Shown in pieces: positions 25,401-38,151 of a stretch of 64,000 nucleotides of DNA. A program made the position numbers and the translations under genes. The notes beneath the pieces were generated by a model. It saw nothing but the letters and a program-made list of their open reading frames with translations, was not told the origin of the DNA and did not search any database. Each line of letters begins with the position of its first letter. Position 1 is the stretch's first letter. The stretch is from Lingula anatina (taxonomy: Eukaryota; Brachiopoda; Lingulata; Lingulida; Lingulidae), in assembly GCF_001039355.2 (NCBI RefSeq), contig NW_019773759.1, positions 438,852 through 502,851 of the forward strand, in the 5' to 3' direction.

Positions 25401-27113
25401 ATTCCACAGCAGTAGCCAATTTCTTTAGTTTGAAACATATTGACTTTTAAAGAGATTTTAGTTAAATATCCTTTGATGAGCAAATATTTTGGCAAAAATA
25501 TTCTAAGCTTTACTGAAGTCTTGGTACATATAAAGAACATAATAAAACTTGAGCATGTACACGCAGTACATTTTGTAGAATAGATTGATGCAATAATTCT
25601 TGGATAATCAAGTTACAACCAGGGCCCAGGTGAACACCAATGATTAAGTTACATTATTTTAATACATAGGCATGACAGAAAGTGTTATTTAATTGCCTCT
25701 CACAGACAAAGGTTCAAATGAAAATGAGACATGTTGATGAATGATTAGAATGCACTTAACAGTGCAGCACACTGGGCTTTGCCCTGATGTCTTCTCGTTT
25801 CAATTTAAGTTAGTGTGTGCTTAAAATATTAAAGAAATCCTTTTTTAAGAAAGGTAAGCAATGGTCTTCTGATAAAGATGTACATGTTGGAGTTGTTTTT
25901 ACATTATAGTTTTAGGCTTCTTGTCACCTTTGATTCTAGCTTCAGCCTAATCTTGGGTGTTCACAGTCACCAAACCTTGGCATTGGACTAATAGATTTGA
26001 TGTTGGATTTGGAAAGAAAATAAAAAAGAATTTATCAGAATAACTAGTTTGGTTGTGCTAGCAGATATTTAAGTATTAGTTTTAGAATGATTTTCAGTCA
26101 TCTCTAGAATTCACCTTCAGATGTATATTATTCAGGGCAGTGGCCAAACTAAGGTCCACTGTTCCTAGTGACCAGTGGGCAGATAAGTTCAGGACATGAT
26201 TCACATCACAGTCAACTTTTTAGCTTAAAAATCACAATGACAATCACTTGCGTAAGGCTCCAATATTAACCATTGTGTGTAGTCAGAGTAATTCAAAGGT
26301 GACGGGTAACTTTGAAGGACAAAAATGTGGACCCGCATGTAGTGTCAAAAACTTCCATCAACTTTAATGACTTTACATAGTTCTGTGACTTAACATTAAA
26401 AGAAGAACATACACTTTACCCCTAAGCAGTTTACAAATGTCTTGTGCATGGGTTTAAAGTTTGTTGAAGTTCTTATTCGTCTTTCATCGTATTGGCTGTT
26501 CAGGTTAAGAGGACTCTTTGCGTTAATTTTGACACCTCTGAGTGTGTTTAGTGGCCTCATTGACGTCCCTGAAAAGACTGGGATTTCTAGCAAGGGGGTT
26601 GCGGTATTAGCTGTTATATACCTGTTTAAACTGCCAGAATTGGCACATGCCATGATATTAAATCTATCTTCCCACATTTTAACATCTTTGATCAAATTTG
26701 AGAAGTAATGCTATCAATAATAAGCACACTTTTGTCAAGGGTAAAGAAGATTTCAGTGCTTTAATTTTTTTTTCGAAGTAGATGTTGCTTATGTTCACTT
26801 TCAGTTAGTTTTATTAGGATTGATATTTAAAAAACAAGTCAAACTTTTTGGTTTTGTTCTTTGAGAGGCTTGAATTAACACTATTCCTAGAATTTGCTCA
26901 GTTTTCTACCTGTTTTGTACAGAGATTGGTGGGTCTAAAAGCCCCATTGTCCCTCATATGGTTACATCACTGATACAGATATTAAGTTTTGTTGTGTTGA
27001 CAAGATCAGAAGGTCAAATTTGAATCTACATGAATTAGTATTGGCTTTAAACATCGATTTAATCCAAGCCTTTGGAATCTGACACTAAATTGCAATCACC
27101 ACACTAGTACTTA

Positions 27114-27328
27114 GGCTGTATTCCCAGAGCTTTTAGATCGATCTATCTCCGCGGGGAGTCTCACTAGATTTCTGTCAGATAATCTGGCTTAAATGTCCAT
27201 CCCGCCTACTACAAGCTGTAAAGGGGTAATTAACTTTCGTGTCCGCTCGGCTGACAGCTATTTAGCGTGAACCCCTAGGGAGTTAGGTCGATCTAAAGTA
27301 GATCGATCTAATCTCTGGAAATGGGGTC
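27114..27328 (+). mobile_element. 215-bp Harbinger-like MITE, present only in copy A
   Basis: The left end GGCTGTATTCCCAGAG is the imperfect inverse of the right end CTCTGGAAATGGGGTC. Subterminal AGATCGATCT repeats occur on both sides. TTA flanks it at 27111-27113 and 27329-27331. Copy B has the empty site with a single TTA (37738-37740). Two more copies, both exactly 215 bp, lie at 39645-39859 and 44462-44676. Confidence 0.88.
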
Positions 27329-27747
27329 TTATATTCATTTTGTTGATCACTACCCTCTGGTTTTATGTGGGGATATCAGTATATGGGGTATTGTAATCAA
27401 GTGCCGATGTCCATAAGTATGGACATACTAGTACTGATCTTTTTTAAAATGTACATCTTTATGTAGCTGAAGTATGCCTCTAAATACAGCCACAATTGCA
27501 CTCCTGCTATAGTGTGATAGAAATGAGTATCAAAATAAATATATGTAAGAAGCACTTAGTTTTTGGTTTCACCAAAAGCAAACTTGGGGCCATTAGGTAG
27601 ATATTTCAGGAACTTGGGAAAATAGGACATTGTTTTTCTATCATGTTTGTTCTGTAAATTGGTGGATGGTCTGGAAAATGAATTTTGTAACCATTTTTGC
27701 ACCTTGACTTCATTTTCTGGCGATAGTCCTAATAGCCCCCCTCTCTC

Positions 27748-27809
27748 NAAAAAAAATTTTTTTTTCCCCGGGGTAATCCCCTAAACCCTAAAAAAAAAAA
27801 AAAACCCTG
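27748..27809. other. Assembly gap (N) and low-complexity junction
   Basis: A single N at 27748 is followed by A, T, C, G and A runs with a short spacer, then the C-run that starts copy B. Copy A ends at the N and copy B begins just after it, marking an artificial or unresolved join. Confidence 0.85.
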
Positions 27810-30800
27810 TGTCCCCCCCCCCCCCCCCCCACTCTCCCTTTTATCATTTTTTGGGTTAAATGCTACTTTCCACTCAATTATCACTGTTCAGCGCAAGACC
27901 GATGATGGATCAATGAACAGAAATGATCTCAAATGAGAATTCAATTGTTCTTCATTGTTTTAAGCTAAACTTATACATTATTTGATATTGGAGAGTCCAG
28001 AATGACTGCTTGCTAACTAAAAGCTTGGAGGTAAAAATTGATATCTGTGAAAAGCAAGTTAGTGCAAATTGATGTTGTAATCTCATTGCGGCTTGTCAAC
28101 TTTACTGCAGTGCGTGTCATGATTGCCCTCATTGTAGCCTTACACAAATTATAGGCCTCCTGCTTCTTACACAAGTTTTGGTTGGATTAAATAACTTGAA
28201 GTATAGTATTACAATATTTTCCAACTGTTGACTGCTTATAACACAACTTTTCATGAGGTTTGAGTGAAGGGGATTTTCAGGTTAATTCTTACATAACTGC
28301 ATTTGGTATTTTCATTATTTTTTAACTCCAGTTAAAATTACTCTCCTCTGACTAACATTCATTTATAATAAAAGTTATGTTCTCACAAATTTTAAATTAA
28401 AATGAATATAAAAATGGATCTACCATCTCAAAACATCATGTTACTCTAATTGCTTTTTTGTTCTTGCTCGACAATAATTTGCACAAAATGCAGTAAAATG
28501 CACAAGTAGTGAAAAACAGAAATGAATAGACTGCTAATAATCCCAGTATAGGTCTAAGTAGAGTCTTTTCTGAATCTTCTTTACATGTCTATATATCAGT
28601 GCTTCCTAATGGGTTTCTTACCTGGTGGCTTTATACTGTGTTTGGGTGTTTGCTGATGGCATGCAAAGTCTTTAACAGTATCCCCGATCGTTTAACTGTC
28701 TGCCATAGCCTTCGGCAAATACTACGCAACTGTTACTCCTGGCCTTAATTGCACCCCTTACGGCAAGTTAAAAGGGGTTTTCATCCACCACGCCTTGCTG
28801 TGCACAGATAGTGCATACAAAATGAAGAAAAGTTCGACGTGTTTTTCTATCAGGGATGCCTATTTCTGTGCACATTAACATTAAATGTGCAAATGAAGTT
28901 GTAAACTTGGTGACACAAACTGGGGTTTGTCACCTCGGGCACCAGCAGTGTACGAATGCCACTGCTTGAGTTCGTGACTTCGGGGTACTTAACACAGCAA
29001 ATGGCTGTCACCAATTCGCCATTCATCCTGTCAGTTAATTGAGTACACTTTCACAAATTTCTGCTAATTGCGGCAAGGTTTTTTTTTAAATCTTTTTTTA
29101 AAAGTAAAGTGAAATTGTACATATGATTTTCCAAGCAGTAACAGTTGTTATTGTTAAAGTTGTCAAATTTTGTCTATCTAAAGATAGAAGTTAATTTACT
29201 TTGATATCAGTGTGAAAACGTCTGCAGTATCTGCCATTCACACATATACAAAGTGCCATTAGTGGCCTTGGGACATAGCCACAGCCTTCATGAATTCGGT
29301 ATGGAACAGTTGTATGGAATTAGTTGAAAGCAATAAGCTAAGCAGCGTCCAGTGTGATGTATTGTGTAAGGGGTTGGTGAGGCGTGCCTTGGGGTCAGTA
29401 TGAATGACCAGGGGTCACTAGCTTTTGCCCTGAGCTATTAGGCCCTAGGCTATGGACTTGTGTGTGTAATGTAATATGTGTGTGTGTGAGTGTGTATGAG
29501 TGTGTGTGTGGCTTGTTTCATTTGTCTTTCAAAGCTTTGTTTTATAGACAAAGAACTATTTAGATCTTTATGCATATTTGTAAGTTAACTTAACATTTTG
29601 AATTTCTTTTTAAATTCTTTGCTTGGCTTTTGACATTTCTTCTTTAAAATTGTTCCATGATTTTGCTTCAGATTGATGGATTGATTGATTACAGATGTTT
29701 CCCCATTGGATATTTTGCCTTTTGACACCTTGAAGGCTATTTTCCTTGAAGTTAGTCAAGTTCTGAGCAGGCTTTAAGTTTACCACTTATCTCTGAAACA
29801 ATTTAAGTTGTGATGGTGGACAAATGATTTTAGATGTGTGTGTTGTGTAGGAAAGGGGAGGCTTTGGGATCTGTTCTTCTCCTGAGATCTGTAAGGCTGT
29901 TCTTAGCTTAAATTTCAGACCATCAAAGGTTAAACCTTAAAATGGAATTAATTCTGAATAAGCTTTAAGTGTTCCCCCGGCGTGTCACCAAGTTTTCCCT
30001 CTTGTGTCACCAGGTGTGACATTTCACCCGTGGGTACAAAATATCTCATATTGTCCCCACAGGTTGATTGTTATTTCAGGCTCCATACATGACTAACCTA
30101 TATCAAACAAATCACCCAGAGCACTGACCAGCGGTCACTCAATAGACAACTAGTGGTCAGCCAAAAAAGGGGACCTGTTATCACTGGGGCTATGGAGTTA
30201 ATGGCCGTGGCATTTCCGACTGACCACATTACTTCCACGGAAATACTGAGGCCATTACAGACACAATGGGAGAGCAGTTACCTGCTGCTGGACGCTGGTC
30301 AACTCAATGACCGAATGACCAGAAGGGAAAACATTGGGAGAATGGACCCGCTGGGTTGGAACTGGGAGTAATTTGATCTGATTTGGTCTGACACTCGCAG
30401 GCCCTTGATGTACCGTTGAATCTGCAAATTGGAATTAATTTTACTCTAGACTTACTTTTTGCTGAGATTAATGTTCATCACAACCGACTTCATTTTTGTC
30501 ACAACAATGGCAAATTTGGGAAGGAAAGGATTCTTTAAGTAAAAATAAGGCATTTTTGAATCATTGCTGTGGATTTTGCTTGATGGTGGTTTGGGCCCAT
30601 GTTGTTATTGCTGTAACTGGGTGAAATATGATAGGCTGCACTTCTTCACCTGTTACCTATGTATATCAACCTTATAAAACCTGAGATCCCATGTTAAGCA
30701 ATGCGTTCACAGTTTAAACTTTCACGATCACAATCTAAACTTTCACGCCTCCTTGGGGAACTCTTATACGTACTCTTACTCAACATTTTACACAGTGTCA

Positions 30801-32703
30801 GATTCTTCGCTGATCACTATTGAATTTATCAAATTGATTGAAAATTCATTACAGATCATTATTAATTTAGACAAATTGATTGAAAATCATTGAACAGCTA
30901 TGATATCTAACAAATAATTTCATAAGCTGTGTTATGTACATAGTGCTTTTAAAGAAACTTGTGGTTAAACTTTGAGTGTCACGATAGGTGATAAATTTTT
31001 TCAATGGTATGTGGGGTACAGGGTACAGCACACCTGCAAGACCAAGCCCTGTAAGTTTTTAAGTAAAATGGATGCCGCAACAATGGACTTTAAGGACAAC
31101 ATTGAGGCAAACACTTAGAGCTAATACGCTGTCAACTGAGGGGTCAAGTTGGTATTGTCCTCGCCTTTCGTCGGGGACAGGGAGATTTGTGTGGGATTGA
31201 CCGTGCAGATTAAGAAGATTTCACTTCTATTAAACCACATTTACACTAAGTGACTTGAACCTTGAGCACTTTGAAAACATTGTGTTCACACAATTATCAT
31301 GTTGTATGTTTGCAAACCAGACTCTCATTCTCCATGTATATCTTATTACTGCAGTTCCATTTCCTAATATCTACACAGATGTGCGCTATTGGTGCGCAAT
31401 GAGATCCAAATATTTATGTGTAAACCTGCTTTGATTTGTGAGCTACTTGATGCACATTTTATCCTGTTAAAAGGACTGATGGGCTTTTTGTTTGTGCTGC
31501 AATCCAGAGGAGTTGGTTTGGTCTGTGCCTTGTTTTCAGCGATGAATAAAGTTAATGTGAAGATAATTTTTACTGGAGGCAATATACGCAGTATGTGTGT
31601 ATGTGTGTGTGTAGTTTGCGTAGATTGCTTGATATTATCAACCACAGACTTGCCAACAATAAGTTGTGGCAAGATGTTTATCCCAAAAGTGATCGTTATC
31701 AGACGTAAGAATAATTGATACCTCACTTGAATAAGCTTCACAAAATTTTACATATTACGTACTCTGATAAATTAGTGGTTTTAAAACATGAAGGAAAATT
31801 CTTGTGAAAATGGTCAAAGAATTTTGATCAATGATTCATTGAGATTTACTGAAGAAAAAAAAAAAAGAATGAAGGAAAGTGGTCAGGATTAAAGAGGCCA
31901 AGAAAATGCCAAATATTTGACCTGTAAGTCTACTTGAAATGTGTGTGCAGAGCCTCCAAAAAATGCTATGAAAATAAATTTCTGGCTGGATTAAAAGAGA
32001 AATTCAAATATTTATGAGCTTATTTTTTATCCCCTTGGGTTTTGTTTACAAAAAAGAAGAGGCAGATGGTGAGACTTAAAGTTCCAGAGATCTGAAATGC
32101 CTTTAGTAAAAATGAAAACAAATTTGGGATTCTTTTTTGTCTGATGACATGTTTTTTTTTTCTTGTAATTGTTAATTTGTGAGGATGGGGATCCAGCAAC
32201 AGCCTACAGTTTTATAGCATGCCAACAAATGTCTGCTGAAAGATATACTCTTTGGATAAATTTTATGGTAGAAAATTTAGACAAAAGTTATATATCAGCA
32301 TTCTCTGCAGGATTTTATTGTTTTTGGACATGTCTCGTCGTTACTCAACTTACAAATTCAGACACACGTGTCAGAGAAAATCTACGGGGGCTGATTGTTA
32401 CGGTGGAGGTCATGGAGCTATTATAATATACTAAATGGATTTGTTTCTTTTCCTTCCTGTGAAGGGTTCCTACTGGCTCATAAATAACCCACTGGGAAAG
32501 TCGGAAATTCCATTTTAATAAAAAATTGACTGAAATATTGCTAGAATGTGCCAAGAATTTTTTTGGAAGCCGTAATGATGTGGTCAGTGCACTAATGTGC
32601 CATTTGTCCTCTCACCTTATAAGGTTTTTTAGACCCTTTACTTATTTCCTTTGAATTGCACTTTGTTACCTTTTTGTTGCTAAAACACTGGAATTAGAAT
32701 GAG

Positions 32704-32704
<1 letters not shown>

Positions 32705-32735
<31 letters not shown>
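32705..32735. repeat. AC microsatellite (copy B)
   Basis: (AC)n of about 15 uninterrupted units; copy A (22198-22228) has an interrupted AC/ATAC version. Confidence 0.95.
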
Positions 32736-32736
<1 letters not shown>

Positions 32737-33239
32737 TAAAATCTGTATGTAAATGGATTAAACAGTGTTTGTTGATGGGAATCTATGACCAAAATTACAC
32801 CCGCTCTGGCTTCTTTGAGTTCAAATGGAAAAGTTCTTATCATTTTTTTTGGTGGGTCCCTAAACCAGAGTTTGTTTATAAAATCCTCAAGTGTATTCTT
32901 TCTCCATCTTGAAGAACATAGGTGTGTATATTTTACAGATGTCACATGCAGGGCTCATTGCAGGGGATTTAAACAAGGAACCAACCTTGGGCACAGAGAA
33001 AACACTGAAGAACATCAGTTTCTAGCTGTTTTTATTTTTGTATGTCTTATTTTCCTTTTATGAGATGTGAAATTAACTCATATTTTTTGTTCATGTGTGT
33101 GTGTATGTGTGTGTTCGTGTGTGCGACAGTGTAGAGGAGGGGATTGGGGGGGGGGGGGGGGGGGTTAAGCCACCTTCCAGAAAAATAAGGCCAAAGTTCT
33201 TCAAAAAGTTCTACAAAAATATCTTTCCAGTCCCATATT

Positions 33240-33454
33240 TATGGAAGCGTGTAAGGGTCACAACACCAACACCAAAAAGAAAGCTCACAACACCAACACC
33301 AAAAAGAAGACTCACAACACCAACACCAAAAANGTTTTTGATGTTGGTGTTGTGAGTTTTCTTTTTGGTGTTGGTGTTGTGAGTTTTCTTTTTGGTGTTG
33401 GTGTTGTGAAGTTTGTTTTTGGTGTTGGTGTTGTGACCCTTACACGCTTCCATA
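33240..33454. mobile_element. Fold-back element with repeat arms, present only in copy B
   Basis: The ends TATGGAAGCGTGTAAGGGTC and GACCCTTACACGCTTCCATA are perfect inverses. Each arm consists of tandem units built on CACAACACCAACACCAAAAAG (left) and its complement (right), three units left and four right. An N at 33333 sits at the fold centre. CATATT is duplicated on both sides (33234-33239 and 33455-33460) and occurs once at the empty site in copy A (22729-22734). It has no protein; frames rich in N, T and K or V, G and F are translations of the repeats. Confidence 0.85.
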
Positions 33455-34357
33455 CATATTCAACATTTTCTCTCTCTCAAGGATGTCGCACATAGAGCGG
33501 CCTGCAAAACCTATCCACAAAGGTTCTGATAGAGATTCTGTCCCTATTTCTGTTCCTGAAAGCTATTAGTTTGTACCTGTGAATGAATAGTTAGACTAAT
33601 ACCTAACACACCTCTCCTTAAAAGAAAAAAAAAACATGTCTGCCATGTGCATGTTGTTTTGAGTTAACAAACCATACAGACATGTTGATACCTTAAGCTG
33701 ATTTTCCTCTTATGACTTTATCTAAATTGTCTGGACATTGCTATTTGACAATGTCCAGCAGAGATCCAGGCAGGTGAAGTTGGTGCTGTACTTGATCCAC
33801 TTAATTAAGATAACCTTGGGTACATGGGCATCTCATAATTAGCTTTTGGGAGGTAGGGAGGTTTGTTAGCTACCTTTTTAAAAGTGTGTTTTTTTTCACA
33901 TCTCACTCTTGTGAGATAGGTCAAGAGTGAGATAGGTCACTGATCAATAATGTTGCTCACTTCATTCGCAATTTGTTTTCAATTGTTTAATAGGAAAGTT
34001 GGGACATTTCGCCCAGTTTAAACTACAAGAAATGGGGAATATGAGTATATTTTTGTCAACTTATAATTGTAAGCAAGGTGCACGTCTTCCTTATTTCTTT
34101 CACAGTCTCTGTTTATCATAGAATGGAGGCATTTATTTCAATATTGTCTTAATACACTAGGCAACGACAACCAGTTAAAAAGTAAAAGTTAAACGAGTAC
34201 ATTTGAGTATGGAGACAGTGAACCAGTGCTGCACCTTGAATAAATCACATGTGTACTGAAGTGTCAAAACACCTGTAGACACCTTAGAATGACATTGCAC
34301 AGGTTGACAGACCAGGATGACATGGAACTGGTTGACACCCCAAGATGACATTGTTCA

Positions 34358-34615
34358 GGGCCCAGTTTCGTCAACACTGGATAGCACTTTCCTATGGAAA
34401 ACACTATCCATAAAATTGTTATCCTCTGGGCAGTTATCTTGTGGGCACTAGTAAAGTAATGTTTACTAAACACTAGATACTTTTTTCTCTATGATATTGC
34501 TTTCCAGTGGTAAAAAACGCTGCTGTCCTCAGAGTGACTTTCCAGAGTATAATTTTATCCAAAGGGTAGTGTTGCCAATAAGATAGCACTATCCAGTGTT
34601 GATGAAACTGGGCCC
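34358..34615. mobile_element. MITE with GGGCCCAGTTTC terminal inverted repeats (copy B)
   Basis: The counterpart of 23669-23926, with the same ends and length. Confidence 0.8.
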
Positions 34616-34623
34616 AGGTTGAC

Positions 34624-34811
34624 ATCCCATTCCCACAGTTATTTGGATCGATCTATCTCCCTAGTAAAGCTGTTAGGGGATAATTGTCCTTACCCCCTAG
34701 CTGATTCGGTAGGCATGGCAGACACTAAACCAGTTAAGTTGATAGCAATTTAGTGAGACTTCCCAGGGAGTTAGACCGATCCAGATGGATCGATCTAGGC
34801 ATGGGAACCCA
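34624..34811. mobile_element. GATCGATCT-type MITE, related subfamily (copy B)
   Basis: The counterpart of 23936-24122. Confidence 0.65.
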
Positions 34812-35242
34812 GTCATAGTTCAGGTTGACACCCCACAATTACATAGTTCAGGTTGACCTTATTAGTCTTAAGGTTACTCAATTACTCTTAAATTTTTGAT
34901 ATAACGCAGCAGATTTGATCATTACCTCGCCCAAAATGATGTTTTTGTAAAAATGGACAGGTGTAATTTGATAGGGATGAAATAAGTCAGATTGCTTGTT
35001 ATAATGAGAAACTGCAGTCTGAATTAGAAAATGATGGCTGATGTCAGTGAGAGCAATAAATGAGATTTTTAATTTGTTAATGATAGATGCATGACTCTAG
35101 GAAATTCTTAGGGGAACATTCTCATTCTCCTTTTTTCTTTTCTTTTTTTTTTATTCAGTCATTCACACTCAACCAATCTAATACATTACCAATAACATTA
35201 ATTAATTGTACAGTGTTCACAGCATGTTATCGTGCAATCAAG

Positions 35243-35452
35243 GAGGGTAGGAAATACCCCCCCCCCCCCTTAATCAGCAATCACCAAGATAAAAACAGCT
35301 CAATCACCATTCACCAAGATATACTCAGGCCAATCACCAATCACCTAGAATTCCTGACTTACATTTCACACAGAATATTGGGCTCAAATAATGCATCAAG
35401 CTTGAAAAATAAGGTCAATCACGCGAAACGCAGAAGGTATTCCCCACCCTCA
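35243..35452. mobile_element. MITE with AGGGTAGG ends (copy B)
   Basis: The counterpart of 24546-24753; TCAAG again flanks it (35238-35242 and 35453-35457). Confidence 0.7.
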
Positions 35453-38151
35453 TCAAGTGTATTGATTTAGTAGTCATGAAGTAAAATTGCCTTCAGTATT
35501 TGGTAAAGAGTAAAAAAAGTGGTAAAGCTGTCTGTTAACATTATCAGCCTCGTGGGTGTGTAACAGGTGGAATGCACCTTGGTTAAAGGTAGACAATGTC
35601 TCTCAGCCAGAGGCGCTGAAAATTCTTTCTTTTTAAAGTCACCAGAGAGGATAAATATCAAACTGAAATGATGAGATAATATGCACAAAACATGTCAGAC
35701 GTACAGAGTGTCTCTGTCATTATTAGATAAAGCATAAATATGTGTGATAACAGCCATAACAAAGTAAGGTCAGAATGCATGTTCTAAAGTGTAAGTAAGG
35801 CAGCTCGAGTCTTTGAGGACTCGTCTGTTGTTGTGTTGTGACAGGATACGTAATACTGTGTTGTAACGTAATTAGTCGTGAGACTCACACAAGGTTGGCA
35901 GCACACGTCAGCTGCCATCTTCACTGGTTCATTGCCCGTGAATGTACTACAGTGAAATTCCTGTGTCATATAGGATAACTATCCCCAGAATGTGATATTA
36001 TCTCTCATTTGGCATGGAGATTACTAAGACATGGGTCAGTTAATAGCATTTTGGCTGGGTGGGTGGGTGGATGGGTGGGAGGGGGGAGATTTCACAGCAG
36101 GGGCCAATTTCTTCAGTATGAAACATATTGACTTTTAAAAAGATTTGACTTAAACATCTTTTGATGAGCAAATATTTTGGCAAAATTTTTATAAACTTTA
36201 CTGAAGTCTTGGTATATGTGAAGCACACAATAAATCTTGAGGATGTATTTTTACACACAGTGCATTTTGTAGAATAGATTGATGCAATAATTCTTGGATA
36301 ATCAGGTTACAACCAGGACCCAGGTGAACACCAATGATTAAGTTACATTATTTTAATACATAGGCATGACAGAAACTGTTATTTAATTGCCTCTCACAGA
36401 CAAAGGTTCAGATGAAAATGAGGCATGTTGATGAATGATTAGAAAGCACTTAACAGCGCAGCACACTGGGCTTTGTCCTGATGTCTTCTCTTTTCAATTT
36501 AAGTTAGTGTGTGCTTAAAATAAGTTATCTCCTTTTTAAAGAAAGATAAACATGGGTCTTCTGATAAAGATGTACATATTAGAGTTGTTTTTACATTATA
36601 GTTTTAGGCTTCTTGTCACCTTTAACTCTAGCTTCAGCCTAAACTTGGGTTTTCACAGTCACTAGACCTTGGCTTTGGACTAACAGATTTGATGTTGAAT
36701 TTGGAAAGAAAATAAAAAGAATTTATCAGAATAACTAGTTTGATTGTGCTAGCAGATATTTAAGTATTAGTTTTAGAATGATTTTCAGTCATCTCTAGAA
36801 TTCACCTTCAGATGTATATTATTCAGGGCAGTGGTCAAACTAAGGTCCACTGTTCCTAGTGACCAGTGGGTAGAAGTTCAGGACATGATTCACATCACAG
36901 TCAACTTTTTAGCTTTAACACATTGACAATCACTTGCGTAAGGCTCCAATATTAACCATTGTGTGTAGTCAGAGTAATTCAAAGGTGACGGGTAACTTTG
37001 AAGGACAAAAATGTGGACCCGCATGTAGTGTCAAAAACTTCCATCAACTTTAATGACTTTACATAGTTCTGTGACTTAACATTAAAAGAAGAACATACAC
37101 TTTACCCCTAAGCAGTTTACAAATGTCTTGTGCACGGGTTTAAAGTTTGTTGAAGTTCTTATTCGTCTTTCATCGTATTGGCTGTTCAGGTTAAGAGGAC
37201 TCTTTGCGTTAATTTTGACACCTCTGTGTGTGTTTATTGGCCTCATAGACGTCCCTGAGAAGACTGGGATTTCTAGCAAGGGGGTTGCGGTATTAGCTGT
37301 TACATACCTGTTTAAACTGCAAGAATTGACACATGCCATCGTATTAAATCTATCTTCCCACATTTTAACATCTTTGATCAAATTTGGGAAGTAAAAATGC
37401 TATCAATAATAAGCACACTTTTGTCAAGGGTAAAGAAGATTTCAGTGCTTTAATTTTTTTTTCGAAGTAGATGTTGCTTATGTTCACTTTCAGTTAGTTT
37501 TATTAGGATTGATGTTTAAAAAACAAGTCAAACTTTTTGGTTTTATTCTTTGGCAGGATTGAATTTACACTTTTCCTAGAATTGATGGTTACATTATTAA
37601 CACAGATATTAAGTTTTGTTGTGTTGACAAGATCAGAAGGTCAAATTTGAATCTACATGAATTAGTATTGGCTTTAAACATCGAATTAATCCAAGCCTTT
37701 GGAATCTGACACTAAATTGCAATCACCACACTAGTACTTAAATTCATTTTGTTGATCACTAACCTCTGGTTTTATGTGGGGATATCAGTATATGGGGTAA
37801 TGCACTCAAGTGCCGATGTCCATAAGTACGCATCTTTTTTTCTGGATAAAACGTACATCTTTATGTAGCTGAAGTTTGCCTCTGAATACAGCCATGATTG
37901 CACTCCTGCTGTAGTGTGATAGAAATGAGTATCAAAATAAATATATGTAAGAAGCACTTAGTTTTTGGTTTCACCAAAAGCAAACTTGGGGCCATTAGGT
38001 AGATATTTCAGGAACTTGGGAAAATAGGACATTGTTTTTCTATCATGTTTGTTCTGTAAATTGGTGGATGGTCTGGAAAATGAATTTTGTAACCATTTTT
38101 GCACCTTGACTTCATTTTCTGGCTATAGTCCTAATAGCCCCCCTCTCTCCC

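Larger units (their letters stand above)
17291..27747 (+). repeat. Direct duplication, copy A (~10.46 kb)
   Basis: From TGTCTCCCC at about 17291 to CCCCCCTCTCTC at 27747 the sequence is collinear with 27810-38151. It has scattered substitutions and small indels, plus two large presence/absence differences: the MITE at 27114-27328 is only here and the fold-back at 33240-33454 is only in copy B. It ends exactly at a single N. No exon is recognised within it. Short frames retained in both copies (for example 26442-26708 and 21661-21918) differ mainly by amino-acid changes, so they show no sign of coding constraint. Confidence 0.92.
27810..38151 (+). repeat. Direct duplication, copy B (~10.34 kb)
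   Basis: Collinear with 17291-27747. The offset is about +10.51 kb before the fold-back insertion at 33240, about +10.69 kb after it, and about +10.40 kb after the missing MITE. It continues into unique sequence at its right end (CCCAAGTTATG at 38150). The divergence pattern, with substitutions, microsatellite length changes and clean transposon presence/absence, is what two alleles of a highly heterozygous genome look like. Confidence 0.92.

Noticed and set aside
26396-26708. 99-codon minus frame and 88-codon plus frame kept in both copies (37082-37394)
   Set aside because: Nearly all differences between copies change amino acids on both strands, so no purifying selection is evident; allelic similarity alone explains the retention.
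33095-33495. Plus and minus frames with NTNTKKK or GVGVVSF repeats
   Set aside because: They translate the fold-back element and read through an N; not proteins.
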